Positions 21,180 through 30,889 of a DNA stretch of 64,000 nucleotides are shown here, piece after piece. The notes under the pieces were generated by a model that was not told where the DNA came from, did no database searches, and was given only the letters and a program-made list of their open reading frames with translations. Origin of the DNA: JAGLQQ01 sp043806135 (GTDB lineage: Bacteria > Omnitrophota > Gorgyraeia > B26-G9); assembly GCA_043806135.1 (NCBI GenBank), contig JAZDHG010000098.1, positions 11,529 through 75,528 on the forward strand, written 5' to 3'. How positions within the stretch are numbered: the first letter of the stretch is position 1; each line of letters begins with the position of its first letter. The translations under genes and the position numbers were made by a program.

Positions 21180-21818
21180 ATGCCTATAAGAGCGGACGTG
21201 GTTAGCGGAAGAATGTATCATGTTTTTACGAAAAGCATCGCCGGATTTATTGTTTTTAATAATGATGCTGAGTATGACAGGATGATCTATGCATTAAACT
21301 ATTATAAGATCATGGGAATTGGCTACTGCTATTCAGACTATATCAAACATGTTTATAAAACTGATTTATTGAAAGATAAAGATCAAACAGTAGATATTAT
21401 CGCATATTGTTTAATGCCCACACATTTACATTTTATTCTCAAACAAAATGTCGATAAAGGCATATCACTCTTTATGAGAAAGGTTCTCAATAGTTATTCT
21501 AAATATTTTAATTGCAAAATTAAAAGAAAAGGCCCTTTGTGGGAAAGTAGATTTAAAAATGTTAAGATAGAGAATGATGAACAGTTAATGCATTTAACCC
21601 GATATGTGCACTTAAATCCTGTTACCGCAAACTTGGTAAAAAAACCAAATTTTTGGAAATATTCTTCATATAATGAATATCTGAACAAGACAAAAGAAAA
21701 AATATGCAACTATGGCGAGGTTTTGGATATTGATCCAGGGGAATATAAAGAATTTGTTGGGTCCCAAATAGATCATCAAAAAGAATTAGCGCATATCAAG
21801 CATTTAATCCTTAAATAA
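21180..21818 (+). CDS. REP-associated tyrosine transposase (RAYT, Y1/TnpA-REP family)
   Basis: A 212-residue single-strand-specific HUH nuclease of the IS200/Y1 superfamily. It begins with the characteristic MPIRADVVSGRMYHVF strand. The metal-binding HUH motif is PTHLHFIL (His82 and His84). The candidate catalytic Tyr is in NSYSKYFN (Tyr106 or Tyr109). The family signature KGPLWESRFKNV and the LTRYVHLNPVTANLV stretch (about residues 117-155) complete the core. RAYTs act on REP palindromes rather than moving as classical insertion sequences. A matching palindrome lies on each side of this gene. The start is supported by AAAGGAG 5 bases upstream. Length and motifs look complete, so the protein is probably functional. 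Confidence 0.9.
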   Translation: MPIRADVVSGRMYHVFTKSIAGFIVFNNDAEYDRMIYALNYYKIMGIGYCYSDYIKHVYKTDLLKDKDQTVDIIAYCLMPTHLHFILKQNVDKGISLFMRKVLNSYSKYFNCKIKRKGPLWESRFKNVKIENDEQLMHLTRYVHLNPVTANLVKKPNFWKYSSYNEYLNKTKEKICNYGEVLDIDPGEYKEFVGSQIDHQKELAHIKHLILK

Positions 21819-21851
21819 CCAGACTCTGACCCCCGCGGTCAGAGTGGGGTT
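21817..21851. repeat. REP-like palindrome, right of the RAYT gene
   Basis: Core stem ACTCTGACC pairs with GGTCAGAGT across the 5-base loop CCCGC. It is extended by AACC/GGTT after a two-base mismatch, and it overlaps the end of the transposase gene. It shares core and ends with the left palindrome, so the two look like members of one REP family. Confidence 0.8.
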
Positions 21852-21939
21852 GGGTTTTACAATTAACTTGATCTGTTTTTTTTCTTGCGTTTAAATTTTT
21901 AGTTTATCCCGCTTGTTTTATCAAAAAAATCAACTCTGT

Positions 21940-21966
21940 AACCCGCAAACGCGTTAACACGATAAC
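21940..21966. repeat. Octad array, consensus AACNCGNN
   Basis: Four AAC trinucleotides spaced exactly 8 bases apart (21940, 21948, 21956, 21964) with CG-rich tails. The same 8-base word family lies next to promoter modules B (30639) and C (32102). Confidence 0.6.
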
Positions 21967-21992
21967 TATCTTATTTTCAATATGTTATGAGC

Positions 21993-22021
21993 TTGCATTG
22001 TCGTGAATCCTATGGTATACT
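21993..22021 (+). promoter_or_regulatory. Promoter module, copy A
   Basis: TTGCAT (-35) and TATACT (-10, preceded by TGG as an extended -10) are separated by 17 bases. The flanking CAATATGTTATGAGC and the spacer part AATCCTATGG are identical in copies B and C. It should drive the 22172/22540 gene pair. Confidence 0.75.
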
Positions 22022-22171
22022 TTCACGTGTTTTTAAAACGCTTTATAAAGTAATTTAATTTTGAACAAAGAGATAAGTTAAGTATGTAAAATTTTTTAAG
22101 ATTTTATTTAAAGTATTATTTTGAAGAATGTAATAACTTTCGTTTAAGCGTAAGGCAAATTAGGTGAGCAC

Positions 22172-22531
22172 ATGAAAAATATCATGCATTTTCTTAGTTG
22201 GAGGTTGATGTTCTTAACGACCGTACTTCTATTTTTAATGCATTTTTTTGTCTTTATGTCGTGTAGTAAGTTAGATGAAAAAGTGATTGCCTGTGACCAA
22301 GGTAATAAAATGCGATTTGTTATCTATAATACACTTTCAACTAAAGTTATGATAGGTTATGAGGATTTTAGGCAATTATTTTATCAACCCCTGCGCAAAG
22401 GTTCAACAGCAGTAATGAATGCTGAGTTATTAGGTTCAATGTTTTATTCTTCATCAGTGCCTGTAATTACGAGACGACTCAGGATCAAGGATCCCAGGGG
22501 TCACTATATAATGATAGGTAGTGCTATTTAG
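22172..22531 (+). CDS. Small putative lipoprotein or membrane-anchored protein of unknown function
   Basis: A 119-residue protein whose first 30 residues form an N-terminal hydrophobic segment (about 10-30) ending in VFMSCSK. The Cys at about residue 31 could be a lipobox cysteine, although Phe at -3 is atypical. The remainder is soluble, with no family recognised. Taggtgagc 2-10 bases upstream supplies a ribosome binding site. The gene sits under promoter module A and ends 8 bases before the large modular protein, so the two are probably co-transcribed. A role as a secretion partner or lead gene for the giant protein is possible, but nothing in the sequence proves it. Confidence 0.6.
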   Translation: MKNIMHFLSWRLMFLTTVLLFLMHFFVFMSCSKLDEKVIACDQGNKMRFVIYNTLSTKVMIGYEDFRQLFYQPLRKGSTAVMNAELLGSMFYSSSVPVITRRLRIKDPRGHYIMIGSAI

Positions 22532-22539
22532 TTGGAAAA

Positions 22540-25500
22540 TTGCTTATGAAAAGCTTGACTTTAAAAAAACAAAAGGCAGTATATTATCGCGCAAATTCCT
22601 TAATTATTGCTTTTGCCTTTGTTTGTACATCGATAATCCCTCCTGGGTATGCACAGAGCATAACGACTTTGAATCTTCCAAAACCGGGAGTAATGATTCC
22701 CCAAAGCCCTGCATTTGTGCCAGTTTTGCTTAAAGGTATGACGATTTATCCGGATAATCCATTACGGTTTGACTTCATTGTTGATAATGGAAATACTAAT
22801 TTTATACCTGATGAAATCAAAGAAGAGTCTAATCGGCTAGTAAAATATTTTCTTGCCGCCATGACTATTCCGCAGAATGATTTGTGGGTCAACCTGTCTC
22901 CCTATGAAGCAAATAAGATTATTCCAACTGAACTTGGGAAGACTGAATTAGGCAGAGATATGCTGGCGCAGGATTATATTCTTAAGCAGTTGACAGCATC
23001 ATTACTTTATCCCGAAAAAGAGCCGGGAAAAGCTTTCTGGGCCAAGATATATATGAAAGCTAAAGATAAGTTCGGCACAGCAGAAATCCCCATCAATACA
23101 TTTAATAAGGTCTGGATAATCCCTGAAGAAGCGCTGGTTTATGAAAATGGCAATGCGGTCTATATTGTTAAAAGCCGTCTAAAAGTGATGCTGGAGGAAG
23201 ATTATCAGGCTTTGCATCAAAACAGAAAAAGCGTGAAACTTAAAGTAGATCAATCATCGGATTTACAGACTAAAGGTGCAGCATTAATTTCTTCACAAAT
23301 AGCGCGTGAAATTATTCTTCCGGAAATTGAACGTGAAGTTAATGAAGGTAAAAATTTTGCTTCTATCCGGCAAATTTATCAAGCTTTGATTCTTGCCAAG
23401 TGGCACAAAGAAACAATCAAAGAAAGTCTTATGTCAAAAGTTTATATTGATCAGAAGAAAATAATGGGAGTAGATTTGTCTGACCCAATGGTTAAAGACA
23501 AGATTTATGCCCAATATGTCGAAGCGTTTAAGAAGGGAGTTTTTAATTTTATCAAGGAAGATTATGACCAAGTGAGTCAGAAGGTTATCCCGAGGAAGTA
23601 TTTCTCTGGCGGTGAAAAGTTTGGCGATATACCTTTGAAGCGAACAAAAGACGCCAGACAGCTTAATTCTTCGCCAATAGGCGATTATTATAAATTAGTA
23701 GTAAAAATAGATCCACAGATGAAAACTGGAAACGATGATCATGAGATAAAGAATTTGGCTGGAGTCAATCCAAGTAGGGGGTCTCCCCAACTTAAAGAAA
23801 CTAACGCCGACAAACTAGAATTTGACGCTGAAGGACTTGATATTGCATTTAAAATTTTCGATTCAAAGGCAGATGTCCCTGAACTCCTTAAAAAAATATC
23901 AGGGATTCACGGGGTTGAGAGAGTTGATTGGAAAGACGGAGTCTTAACAATTATCAGTAAAACAGAGGCTGTCAAAGTCCACCCTAAAGATTTGGAAATA
24001 AATGAACGCCATCAAATAAAAGATAGATTTTATGTTAAACCTATCTCTGCTTGCGGTGAGATGGCTGTAAAAATTTATCACCGTGATTCTCGTGATGAAA
24101 TAAAACGGCCCAATAAACCGGTTTATGTGCTTGGCGTTGTGCGTCCTAGCCATGATGCAGGGGCTGCTTTAATTAAAGACGGGGTTCTTGTCGGAGCTAT
24201 CGAAGAAGAACGTTTGAATTTGGACAAACATGCCAATGCGTACTTCCCTAAGGAGGCAACGCGTTATTTATTAGAAGCTAACGGAATTACCTGGGAAGAC
24301 ATCGACCATATAGCGGTTACTTATGATTATAATTTTTACCAGGAAACTCCAAGCAGCAAAGAGCCACATTATTATTATCGTCAAAAATACAATCTTCCTT
24401 TTAAGAATTCTTATCGACGATACGATATAAATAAGTTTCAATCATTTTTAGAAGGTATGGCTGTTGATTATGGCACAGGATATATTCCTCCAGTTACTTT
24501 TGTCAAGCATCACAAGGCTCATGCAGCAGCCGCATATTATTCTAGTGGATTTACAGAACCGACTTTAGTCGTGTCCATTGATGGCCAAGGAGAAGATGAA
24601 TCCACAACCATTTGGATAGCGAAAGATGGTCAATTAAAAAGGATCGCACGCACAACTCCTTTCACGCATTCGTTAGGACATTTTTATCATATCATGACAG
24701 TTTACTTGGGATATCAAAGACATGATGAAGGAAAAGTCATGGGGTATGCTCCTTATGGGGCGCCAAGAAATCTCCAAGAAGAGAGGACGGTCAATCAATT
24801 AAGAGAAATAATGCGAGAATTGATATGGTTTAATCGGAAAACCGAGCAAATTGAAATGAATCAAGAGAATTTTGAATTAACAACAATATCTGCTTTTCCT
24901 GGAGTTAAATTTTCAGAAAGTTTTTTACAACGGTTAGTTAAGATTATCCCGCCTATGCCTGAAAGCAAGTCTGGTCGTGATTTACAACCAGAAGACCGAA
25001 AGAGGGCACATTTGGCATTTGCCATGCAAGAACGAGTGGAACAAGTTATTGATGATATGGTTTCTTATTATCTTAATGAAAATAAGGAAACAAAGGGAGT
25101 AAAATACGTTGTCATGACTGGAGGCCTTGCTCTTAATATTGCTTCCAATGGGAAACTTATTGAAAAGGGCACCGTTCAAGCAGATAAATTTTTCGTGCCG
25201 GCTTATCCGGCTGATGACGGGACAAGTGTCGGCGCTGCTCTCTCGGTTTCAACTGAAGAGTATGGCTTGGATGTTCAGAATAAGGTTCAAAAAATATCTT
25301 TTGGAAAAACATATTCTGATGAAGAAATTCAAAGGACATTAGAATGTTTTGGCTTAGAAGAGGGCGTTGACTATGAGCGTATTCAGAACGATGAGCAATT
25401 AGTTAATGAGGTAACTGATGCGATTGTGCATGACAAAACGGTGGCTTGGTTTCAGGGAGGATCAGAATTAGGTCCAAGAGCCTTGGGGAATAGAAGTATT

Positions 25501-28500
25501 TTGAATAGGTTAACTGATCCGGAAGGGAATCTCAAAGTTAATCGAATCAAAAACCGGGAACTTTGGCGACCATCTGCTTTATCTATTCAAGAAGAACGGG
25601 CAGCAGAATTTTTGGATGGAGTAAACACATCTCCTTTTATGACAATATCATTCCCAGTAACAAAGGACAAAAAAGATATAATCAAAGCTGGGGCTCATCC
25701 AGGAGATGGAACGACTCGTCCTCAAACAGTTTCTCGTGAGGCCAATCCTCTTTATTGGGAATTGCTTGGTGAAATGGGAGAACGCACAGGCGTTCCAGGA
25801 GTCCTTAATACATCTTTTAATAGGCGAGGACCTATTGTTGAGACACCGGAAGATGCCCTCAATACGTATTTTTATGGCGAAGGATTAGATGTGTTAACCA
25901 TAGGGCATTATATTCTAAGGAATAAGGAAAAAATCGTTCCAAGTGTGTTGAATGGTGGAGATGAAGTAGATTTGAAAGAATTTTTCAAGTTAGGAAAAAA
26001 TAAATCCGAACCATTAAACAAAGTGTGGGATGAGTTTTGGCTACAAGCCAATAACGTAGCGGCTTCAAGAGCTTCTGCGCATCAGCACTACTTGATAGTT
26101 AATGTTGATGATGCTGGTGAGAATCGTGAAATCTTAAGAATTCCATTAATTAAAGAAATGTTTCAAGAGGGGCCGCGTGAATTTATGGTTGCAGACCTTG
26201 CCGCAAGAATTCAAAAAGGCATAGGGAGTGATAAACTGACAACAATAGCTATTGAAACAACAGCACCTCAATTTAGAGAGATAGTTGTTGATTTATTTGA
26301 AAAGTTAGCCCCGGAAAATCTTAAAAGAAATTGGAATATTGTTAAATTAGGTTTTGGCGAATGCTCGTCTCTTAAAGAGGAGCTACAACAAAGACGAGTT
26401 AATTCTACGGAAGCTGTTAAGGACTTAAATAGGAATATTAAAAAATGGCAAGGAGAACAGCGTATTGATCCTATTTTTATTGCTGTTACGGGACCAGGCG
26501 AAAGCGGCAGAACTTCCATTGTGAATGGATTGCAAGAGAAACATTTTGTGATTAATGCCGATAGATGGAAGCTATCAGAACATCAGATAAATAATTTGCT
26601 CAACTATCCATTTTCGCATATGAGATTTAATGATTATGTCAATGCGTTAAAAAGATTACAACAGGGTCAAACAGCTATGATCCCGTTACAGAAAACTCTA
26701 TCAGCAAAATCGCCACAACGAGGGTTTGCTCTTTTAAATGAAGAAACAAAAGAAAAATATAAGTATATTTTGGTAAAGGAAAACAGTCAGGTTTGGATCC
26801 GACATGACGGACAACTATTTGAGGAAGTTAGACCTGAGGCGTCTGATATTTTTATTGTCAATACATCTGTTGCATTAAACTATCCGATATTGCGAAATTT
26901 ATTTGAAGAAGTTTATTTTGTCGCATCCAATGAAGAATTGAAAGAACCATCGAAAAAAGGCGAAGATGGCATTATTCCACCCCACAGGCGTGGAGTTGAA
27001 TTTGCAACAACTATCGTTGAATTAGATGATGCCCAAACTTTTTGGACTCCGCTTAAGACCCCGCAGCCAATTAAGCAAATAGACTCAATGTGTGTAGCCC
27101 TTGCGAATTATTGTCCAGTGGGTTGTTCATTTTGTTTTATGCGGTCAGTTCAAGATAAAAGAAAAAGAATAGCATTAGGGTCTAAAGCTATAGAAAGAAT
27201 TCTTTCTTATGCTAAAGAAAATCAAGTTTTTCGTATTATGTTATCAGGGGGTGAACCTCTTAGCGAGATTGCAACTGTATTAAGGGTAATACGCGAGGCG
27301 GAAGTGCCGCATATCACGATTTTTACTAGTGGCTATTTTGCAGTAAATGCATCTCGGACGGAAGAGGTCCTTGATCAGTTAGTTGCGGCTGTTAGAGAAA
27401 GGAAGCAATCGGGAAAGAAGCCTGTACATATACTTTTTGAAGTAAGTGTTGATGAGTTTCATGGCCGGCGTGTACCGCAAAAGAATATTATCAATATTAT
27501 CAGAGAATTCGAAAAGGATATGGGTGCGAAGTACTCAGATATGACCCTTGAAGTTAAGGGCATACTAAATGATGGGGATACAATTCCAGAAATAATGCAA
27601 ACATTAGGGGGAAAGATCCAGGAAGTTCATCAAAGCGGACCTTTTCCTACTAAACCGATTATTCTCCCATCTGGCTACACATTTAATGTTCGCTATTCTG
27701 AAATAAAACTTGTAAAAGACACGATAAATACGAAATTATCAAAAAAACGGTTTGATAGGGTCTATCAAAGAAGATTGGAAGATGATATTATCTATATGGG
27801 GAGGGGAGAGAAAAGTGGCGCTAGTTTCTCTGTTAATTATGACGGAGTGGTCTCTGTTAATGACTATTTAGCAAAAGATTTCGTGTTGGGGAATGCAAAT
27901 AATGATAACTTCAGTGAGGACGTTGACAGGCGTTTAAGGTTTGACCCTCTTGTTGTTGCATTACGAGAAATTGGATTAAATACTGTTTTAGACATTACTT
28001 CTCGTTTGCGACCAAATATACGGAAAAAATCGATAGAAATGAACAATCAGTTTATTACAATATCCGATATTTTGGAAGACGAAGAATTGAGAGAAAATAT
28101 CTATAAGGAATTAATTCAATTGATAGAAAAAAAAGAGAATCCTGCGTTAAAAGGATCAGCTAATAATGTGCAGTTCTTAAATACTGGTGTTGCTGACTTG
28201 ACTAAAAAGGTATTTATCATTGGTGATGGCCATATTGAATTAGGTGGTTCAGTGACCGTAAAAGGCAATAGAAGCCAGATTAGATTCCAAGGAGAAAATC
28301 AAGAGAACTTAGTTATTCGGATGGGTAACGGCTTGGTAATGGAAGATTGCTTTATTTCTTTAAGAAGGAGCCAAGGGGAGGCTCGTGTGGAATGGCAGGG
28401 CGATACTTTGATAATAGAGGAAATGGATATTGGGGAAAATGTCAGAATCACTAAAGGTGGGGAAATCATGAATGTTCCATGGATAGGTGATGATGTAGAG

Positions 28501-30069
28501 ATTGCAGGGTCATTTTTGATTGAGATGGATAATGCGGGCGTTGGCGACCGAACAAAAATTCTAAGTAATAGCGAAGCAAGAATGAGTACTATTGGTTCAG
28601 ATGTTGTTATTGACCAGCAATCAAAGATATTTAAATCAATAGTATCTTCAGGAGCTAAAATCATAAATACGAGTTTAGTGGGGGGGCAGGATGAACTCGT
28701 TGGTGGATGGAGACAAAAAGATGACGGAGGAAAAGGGCGCGGTGTGGTTATTGGAAAGGGCGTGGAGTTTCGTAATGGGATTGCACAACATTTAGGTGTT
28801 AAAGAAGGCAAAATAAATCCAATAACTGTGGCTGATGGAGTAAATCTGGATGGAGTTTTTCTGATTTCCGAAAGGAACAAAGGCATACATGCAATCGTTG
28901 ATTTAGAGCTCGAGGTAGGTCAACGTGTTTATATTTTTGATGGTGTTATTGTTGATGAAGTGGTTAAAAAACAAATTCTAGATAAGCTTGATACGTCGGA
29001 CATTGTTAAAGTAAGTTTTGAAGAGGGGATTGCCAAAGTAGAAAGTGTTGCTGGATCAGTGGTAACGCCGGAATTATTAAATGTACCCCAGCTAAAAGAG
29101 GAATACGCAACTCAAAAGACTCGTGGAATACCAAAGGTATACTCAATAGATACCATACAAGAAGCTAAAGATTTAAACGATCTTTTGTTAAAGAGTGATA
29201 TTTTTATTAGTCGAGCAGGGGAGATCCTGACTTCAAGAGGCGAGAGGGATGACATTGCGGTTCGGATTGGTCAGGGAGCATTTGTTTACCCTGGGGTAGA
29301 GATTTATGCGAATGAAGGACGAACAGTTAATATAAATGTTTGGGATTTAGGTAATAGGGGTGGAGCTCTAATAATTGCTGATGAACAAGATGTTCAACTT
29401 GGCCCCAAGAATCGGCTGGCAGGCCGTATAGTTGCGGCAGTTATCAGAGATGTAAATGTCGATGCAGAATTTAATAATTTTGGAGGTATTGCGGATACTA
29501 TTACAGGAAATGCTAAGATTACTATTAGGAATCAAGGCATGCTTAAAAATGCTAATCTTTCATCTGATGGAAAAGGCAAAGGTGAGATCGTTTGGGGGTC
29601 GTATCAAGGTGAAAACGTTGATATCGAAGTAACTGGTGATGTTGTCGTGGGTTTATCATATGGTGGAATAATTCAAGGACAAAGTTTAAGTGATGGGAGA
29701 AACTCAATAAAATTAGTTTCAGGATTTAATTCTGGTTATAGGTCAGTAATTATAGATGAACGTCAAGAACCGGTTGAACAAATTATTTATGATAGTCTTT
29801 ATAATGCAACGGATTTTATAATGAAGAGTTTTTCTTCGCATTCTCCTAAGTATGGTGGTATTGATATGACTGATATAAAGTTCAATCGTAGGGGGGCTGG
29901 TGTTGATATCCAAATTGATCCGGTGGTGTTGCAGAGCATGCTCGAACGGGGAATAAATGGATTTACTCCAGTGATTATCAATTTAACACCGATTAATAAC
30001 ATTATGCCTCTTTTAGGACTTGAACCGAAAAGCAGAGAAAAGGAGTATGAGTTGTCGAGTTTAAATTAA
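22540..30069 (+). CDS. Secreted modular protein: carbamoyltransferase + degenerate kinase + radical SAM + beta-helix
   Basis: 2509 residues. The signal peptide ends near GYAQ (about residue 39); Met3 at 22546 has better ribosome-site spacing than Met1. Visible order: an N-terminal domain starting LNLPKPGVMIPQSPAF (about 43-370), a type I recall from Omnitrophota proteins; a small ACT-like stretch (about 428-488); a NodU/CmcH/TobZ carbamoyltransferase (about 528-1135) with VRPSHDAGAALIKDG, HHKAHAAAA (about 657), PRALGNRS and LNTSFNRRGPIVETPEDAL; an alpha/beta linker; a uridine-kinase-like P-loop at 1318 reading GPGESGRTS, with Lys replaced by Arg; a radical SAM domain with C1525-x3-C1529-x2-C1532; a long left-handed beta-helix-like region (about 1860-2460); and a C-terminal TPVIINLTPI-type tail. 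Cytosolic-type enzyme domains on an exported protein are unexpected, so they may be relic or scaffold domains. Confidence 0.8.
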   Translation: MLMKSLTLKKQKAVYYRANSLIIAFAFVCTSIIPPGYAQSITTLNLPKPGVMIPQSPAFVPVLLKGMTIYPDNPLRFDFIVDNGNTNFIPDEIKEESNRLVKYFLAAMTIPQNDLWVNLSPYEANKIIPTELGKTELGRDMLAQDYILKQLTASLLYPEKEPGKAFWAKIYMKAKDKFGTAEIPINTFNKVWIIPEEALVYENGNAVYIVKSRLKVMLEEDYQALHQNRKSVKLKVDQSSDLQTKGAALISSQIAREIILPEIEREVNEGKNFASIRQIYQALILAKWHKETIKESLMSKVYIDQKKIMGVDLSDPMVKDKIYAQYVEAFKKGVFNFIKEDYDQVSQKVIPRKYFSGGEKFGDIPLKRTKDARQLNSSPIGDYYKLVVKIDPQMKTGNDDHEIKNLAGVNPSRGSPQLKETNADKLEFDAEGLDIAFKIFDSKADVPELLKKISGIHGVERVDWKDGVLTIISKTEAVKVHPKDLEINERHQIKDRFYVKPISACGEMAVKIYHRDSRDEIKRPNKPVYVLGVVRPSHDAGAALIKDGVLVGAIEEERLNLDKHANAYFPKEATRYLLEANGITWEDIDHIAVTYDYNFYQETPSSKEPHYYYRQKYNLPFKNSYRRYDINKFQSFLEGMAVDYGTGYIPPVTFVKHHKAHAAAAYYSSGFTEPTLVVSIDGQGEDESTTIWIAKDGQLKRIARTTPFTHSLGHFYHIMTVYLGYQRHDEGKVMGYAPYGAPRNLQEERTVNQLREIMRELIWFNRKTEQIEMNQENFELTTISAFPGVKFSESFLQRLVKIIPPMPESKSGRDLQPEDRKRAHLAFAMQERVEQVIDDMVSYYLNENKETKGVKYVVMTGGLALNIASNGKLIEKGTVQADKFFVPAYPADDGTSVGAALSVSTEEYGLDVQNKVQKISFGKTYSDEEIQRTLECFGLEEGVDYERIQNDEQLVNEVTDAIVHDKTVAWFQGGSELGPRALGNRSILNRLTDPEGNLKVNRIKNRELWRPSALSIQEERAAEFLDGVNTSPFMTISFPVTKDKKDIIKAGAHPGDGTTRPQTVSREANPLYWELLGEMGERTGVPGVLNTSFNRRGPIVETPEDALNTYFYGEGLDVLTIGHYILRNKEKIVPSVLNGGDEVDLKEFFKLGKNKSEPLNKVWDEFWLQANNVAASRASAHQHYLIVNVDDAGENREILRIPLIKEMFQEGPREFMVADLAARIQKGIGSDKLTTIAIETTAPQFREIVVDLFEKLAPENLKRNWNIVKLGFGECSSLKEELQQRRVNSTEAVKDLNRNIKKWQGEQRIDPIFIAVTGPGESGRTSIVNGLQEKHFVINADRWKLSEHQINNLLNYPFSHMRFNDYVNALKRLQQGQTAMIPLQKTLSAKSPQRGFALLNEETKEKYKYILVKENSQVWIRHDGQLFEEVRPEASDIFIVNTSVALNYPILRNLFEEVYFVASNEELKEPSKKGEDGIIPPHRRGVEFATTIVELDDAQTFWTPLKTPQPIKQIDSMCVALANYCPVGCSFCFMRSVQDKRKRIALGSKAIERILSYAKENQVFRIMLSGGEPLSEIATVLRVIREAEVPHITIFTSGYFAVNASRTEEVLDQLVAAVRERKQSGKKPVHILFEVSVDEFHGRRVPQKNIINIIREFEKDMGAKYSDMTLEVKGILNDGDTIPEIMQTLGGKIQEVHQSGPFPTKPIILPSGYTFNVRYSEIKLVKDTINTKLSKKRFDRVYQRRLEDDIIYMGRGEKSGASFSVNYDGVVSVNDYLAKDFVLGNANNDNFSEDVDRRLRFDPLVVALREIGLNTVLDITSRLRPNIRKKSIEMNNQFITISDILEDEELRENIYKELIQLIEKKENPALKGSANNVQFLNTGVADLTKKVFIIGDGHIELGGSVTVKGNRSQIRFQGENQENLVIRMGNGLVMEDCFISLRRSQGEARVEWQGDTLIIEEMDIGENVRITKGGEIMNVPWIGDDVEIAGSFLIEMDNAGVGDRTKILSNSEARMSTIGSDVVIDQQSKIFKSIVSSGAKIINTSLVGGQDELVGGWRQKDDGGKGRGVVIGKGVEFRNGIAQHLGVKEGKINPITVADGVNLDGVFLISERNKGIHAIVDLELEVGQRVYIFDGVIVDEVVKKQILDKLDTSDIVKVSFEEGIAKVESVAGSVVTPELLNVPQLKEEYATQKTRGIPKVYSIDTIQEAKDLNDLLLKSDIFISRAGEILTSRGERDDIAVRIGQGAFVYPGVEIYANEGRTVNINVWDLGNRGGALIIADEQDVQLGPKNRLAGRIVAAVIRDVNVDAEFNNFGGIADTITGNAKITIRNQGMLKNANLSSDGKGKGEIVWGSYQGENVDIEVTGDVVVGLSYGGIIQGQSLSDGRNSIKLVSGFNSGYRSVIIDERQEPVEQIIYDSLYNATDFIMKSFSSHSPKYGGIDMTDIKFNRRGAGVDIQIDPVVLQSMLERGINGFTPVIINLTPINNIMPLLGLEPKSREKEYELSSLN

Positions 30070-30412
30070 ACTTGTAGTAGTAGAAATCATTTATTCCTAC
30101 AGATGACAAAACGATTTACAGCGAAGACACAGCATCTCAAAACGTAGATATTATTGCTGAATTCAATTATTTGGAATTAAATCGCACTAAATAATCAATT
30201 GATTAATCGGTTTAACTCTCTCTCCTTGCTTTGTAATTAGAGAAGCTAATTTAGTGCTTTGCATTTACTCTAGATGGGTTTACGTGTGTTTGGAGATATT
30301 TCAGTTTTTAACAACCATAAACTAGATTCTATACTTATTGGCGATAAGCCATCACTACTGTCCCATTATAAGCTATAAGTTTTTCTTAGCATCTGCAACT
30401 TAAATACTTCTT

Positions 30413-30588
30413 ATTACTTGCGGCATATAGTTTGCAGCATTCAGCCAGATTTTTTAACTTTTCTTCAAACGCTAATCGTTATACGCTAACATATGTATTC
30501 GCAATATGTTATGAGCTTGCAAAGCTTCTAATCCTATGGTATACTTTGCTGTAATTTTTACTTACTTTTTAAAGTCCTTTAATTTTAA
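30413..30588 (+). repeat. Direct repeat copy B (promoter module)
   Basis: About 175 bp that match 31905-32080. The last 85 or so bases are almost identical, and the upstream 100 bases are similar at roughly three quarters of positions. The distance from repeat start to the -10 box is 127 bases in both copies. The TTGCAA (30517-30522) and TATACT (30540-30545) boxes lie inside. The MntA/HepT module lies between the copies. Confidence 0.75.
30517..30545 (+). promoter_or_regulatory. Promoter module, copy B
   Basis: TTGCAA and TATACT with a 17-base spacer and an extended -10 TGG. No secreted-protein gene follows closely; the next start is 345 bases downstream. This may be an orphan copy left by duplication or insertion. 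Confidence 0.7.
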
Positions 30589-30638
30589 AATGATCACACA
30601 GATTTTAGAAAAATGATTACACCGATTAATAATAAATC

Positions 30639-30660
30639 AACGCGGTAACGCGTTAACGCA
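30639..30660. repeat. Octad array, consensus AACGCGNT
   Basis: Three AAC-starting units spaced exactly 8 bases apart, the same word family as at 21940 and 32102. Confidence 0.6.
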
Positions 30661-30669
30661 TATTTGCAT

Positions 30670-30687
30670 ATAGCTGATAGCTCATGG
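30670..30687. repeat. Inverted heptad array (AGCTATN family)
   Basis: TAGCTGA TAGCTCA TGGC reads on the opposite strand as GCCATGA GCTATCA GCTA, matching the word order of the array at 20587. Confidence 0.55.
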
Positions 30688-30794
30688 CAAAAGCAAAAAA
30701 AGAGTAAAAAGTTTATGGTCAATGAGAAAAGCAAAAAAGCTCTAAGCTTTTATAGCTGAGTGCTCCCCTTTTAATCTCCATAACCCTATTAAAT

Positions 30795-30823
30795 TTGCTT
30801 TTATTTTTTTCTTTTGCTATACT
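30795..30823 (+). promoter_or_regulatory. Sigma-70-like promoter for the mntA/hepT pair
   Basis: TTGCTT (30795-30800) and TATACT (30818-30823) with a 17-base spacer, about 65 bases upstream of the mntA start codon. Confidence 0.55.
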
Positions 30824-30889
30824 TATAATTAAATTAGACACGAAGTTATTTAATGCTGATTGGATATATAATTTTAAAAAGGCAGAAAA

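Larger units (their letters stand above)
21819..22171. other. Spacer with REP palindrome, octad words and promoter module A
   Basis: No gene is seen. It contains the right REP-like palindrome, an 8-base-period array at 21940-21966, and the sigma-70-like promoter module at 21979-22060. A leader of about 145 bases then leads to the next start codon. Confidence 0.6.
30070..30889. other. 820-bp non-coding region with promoter module B
   Basis: No gene is seen. It holds the direct-repeat/promoter module at 30413-30588, octad words at 30639, an inverted heptad array at 30670 and the MntA promoter at 30795. The first 340 bases show nothing recognisable. Confidence 0.6.
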
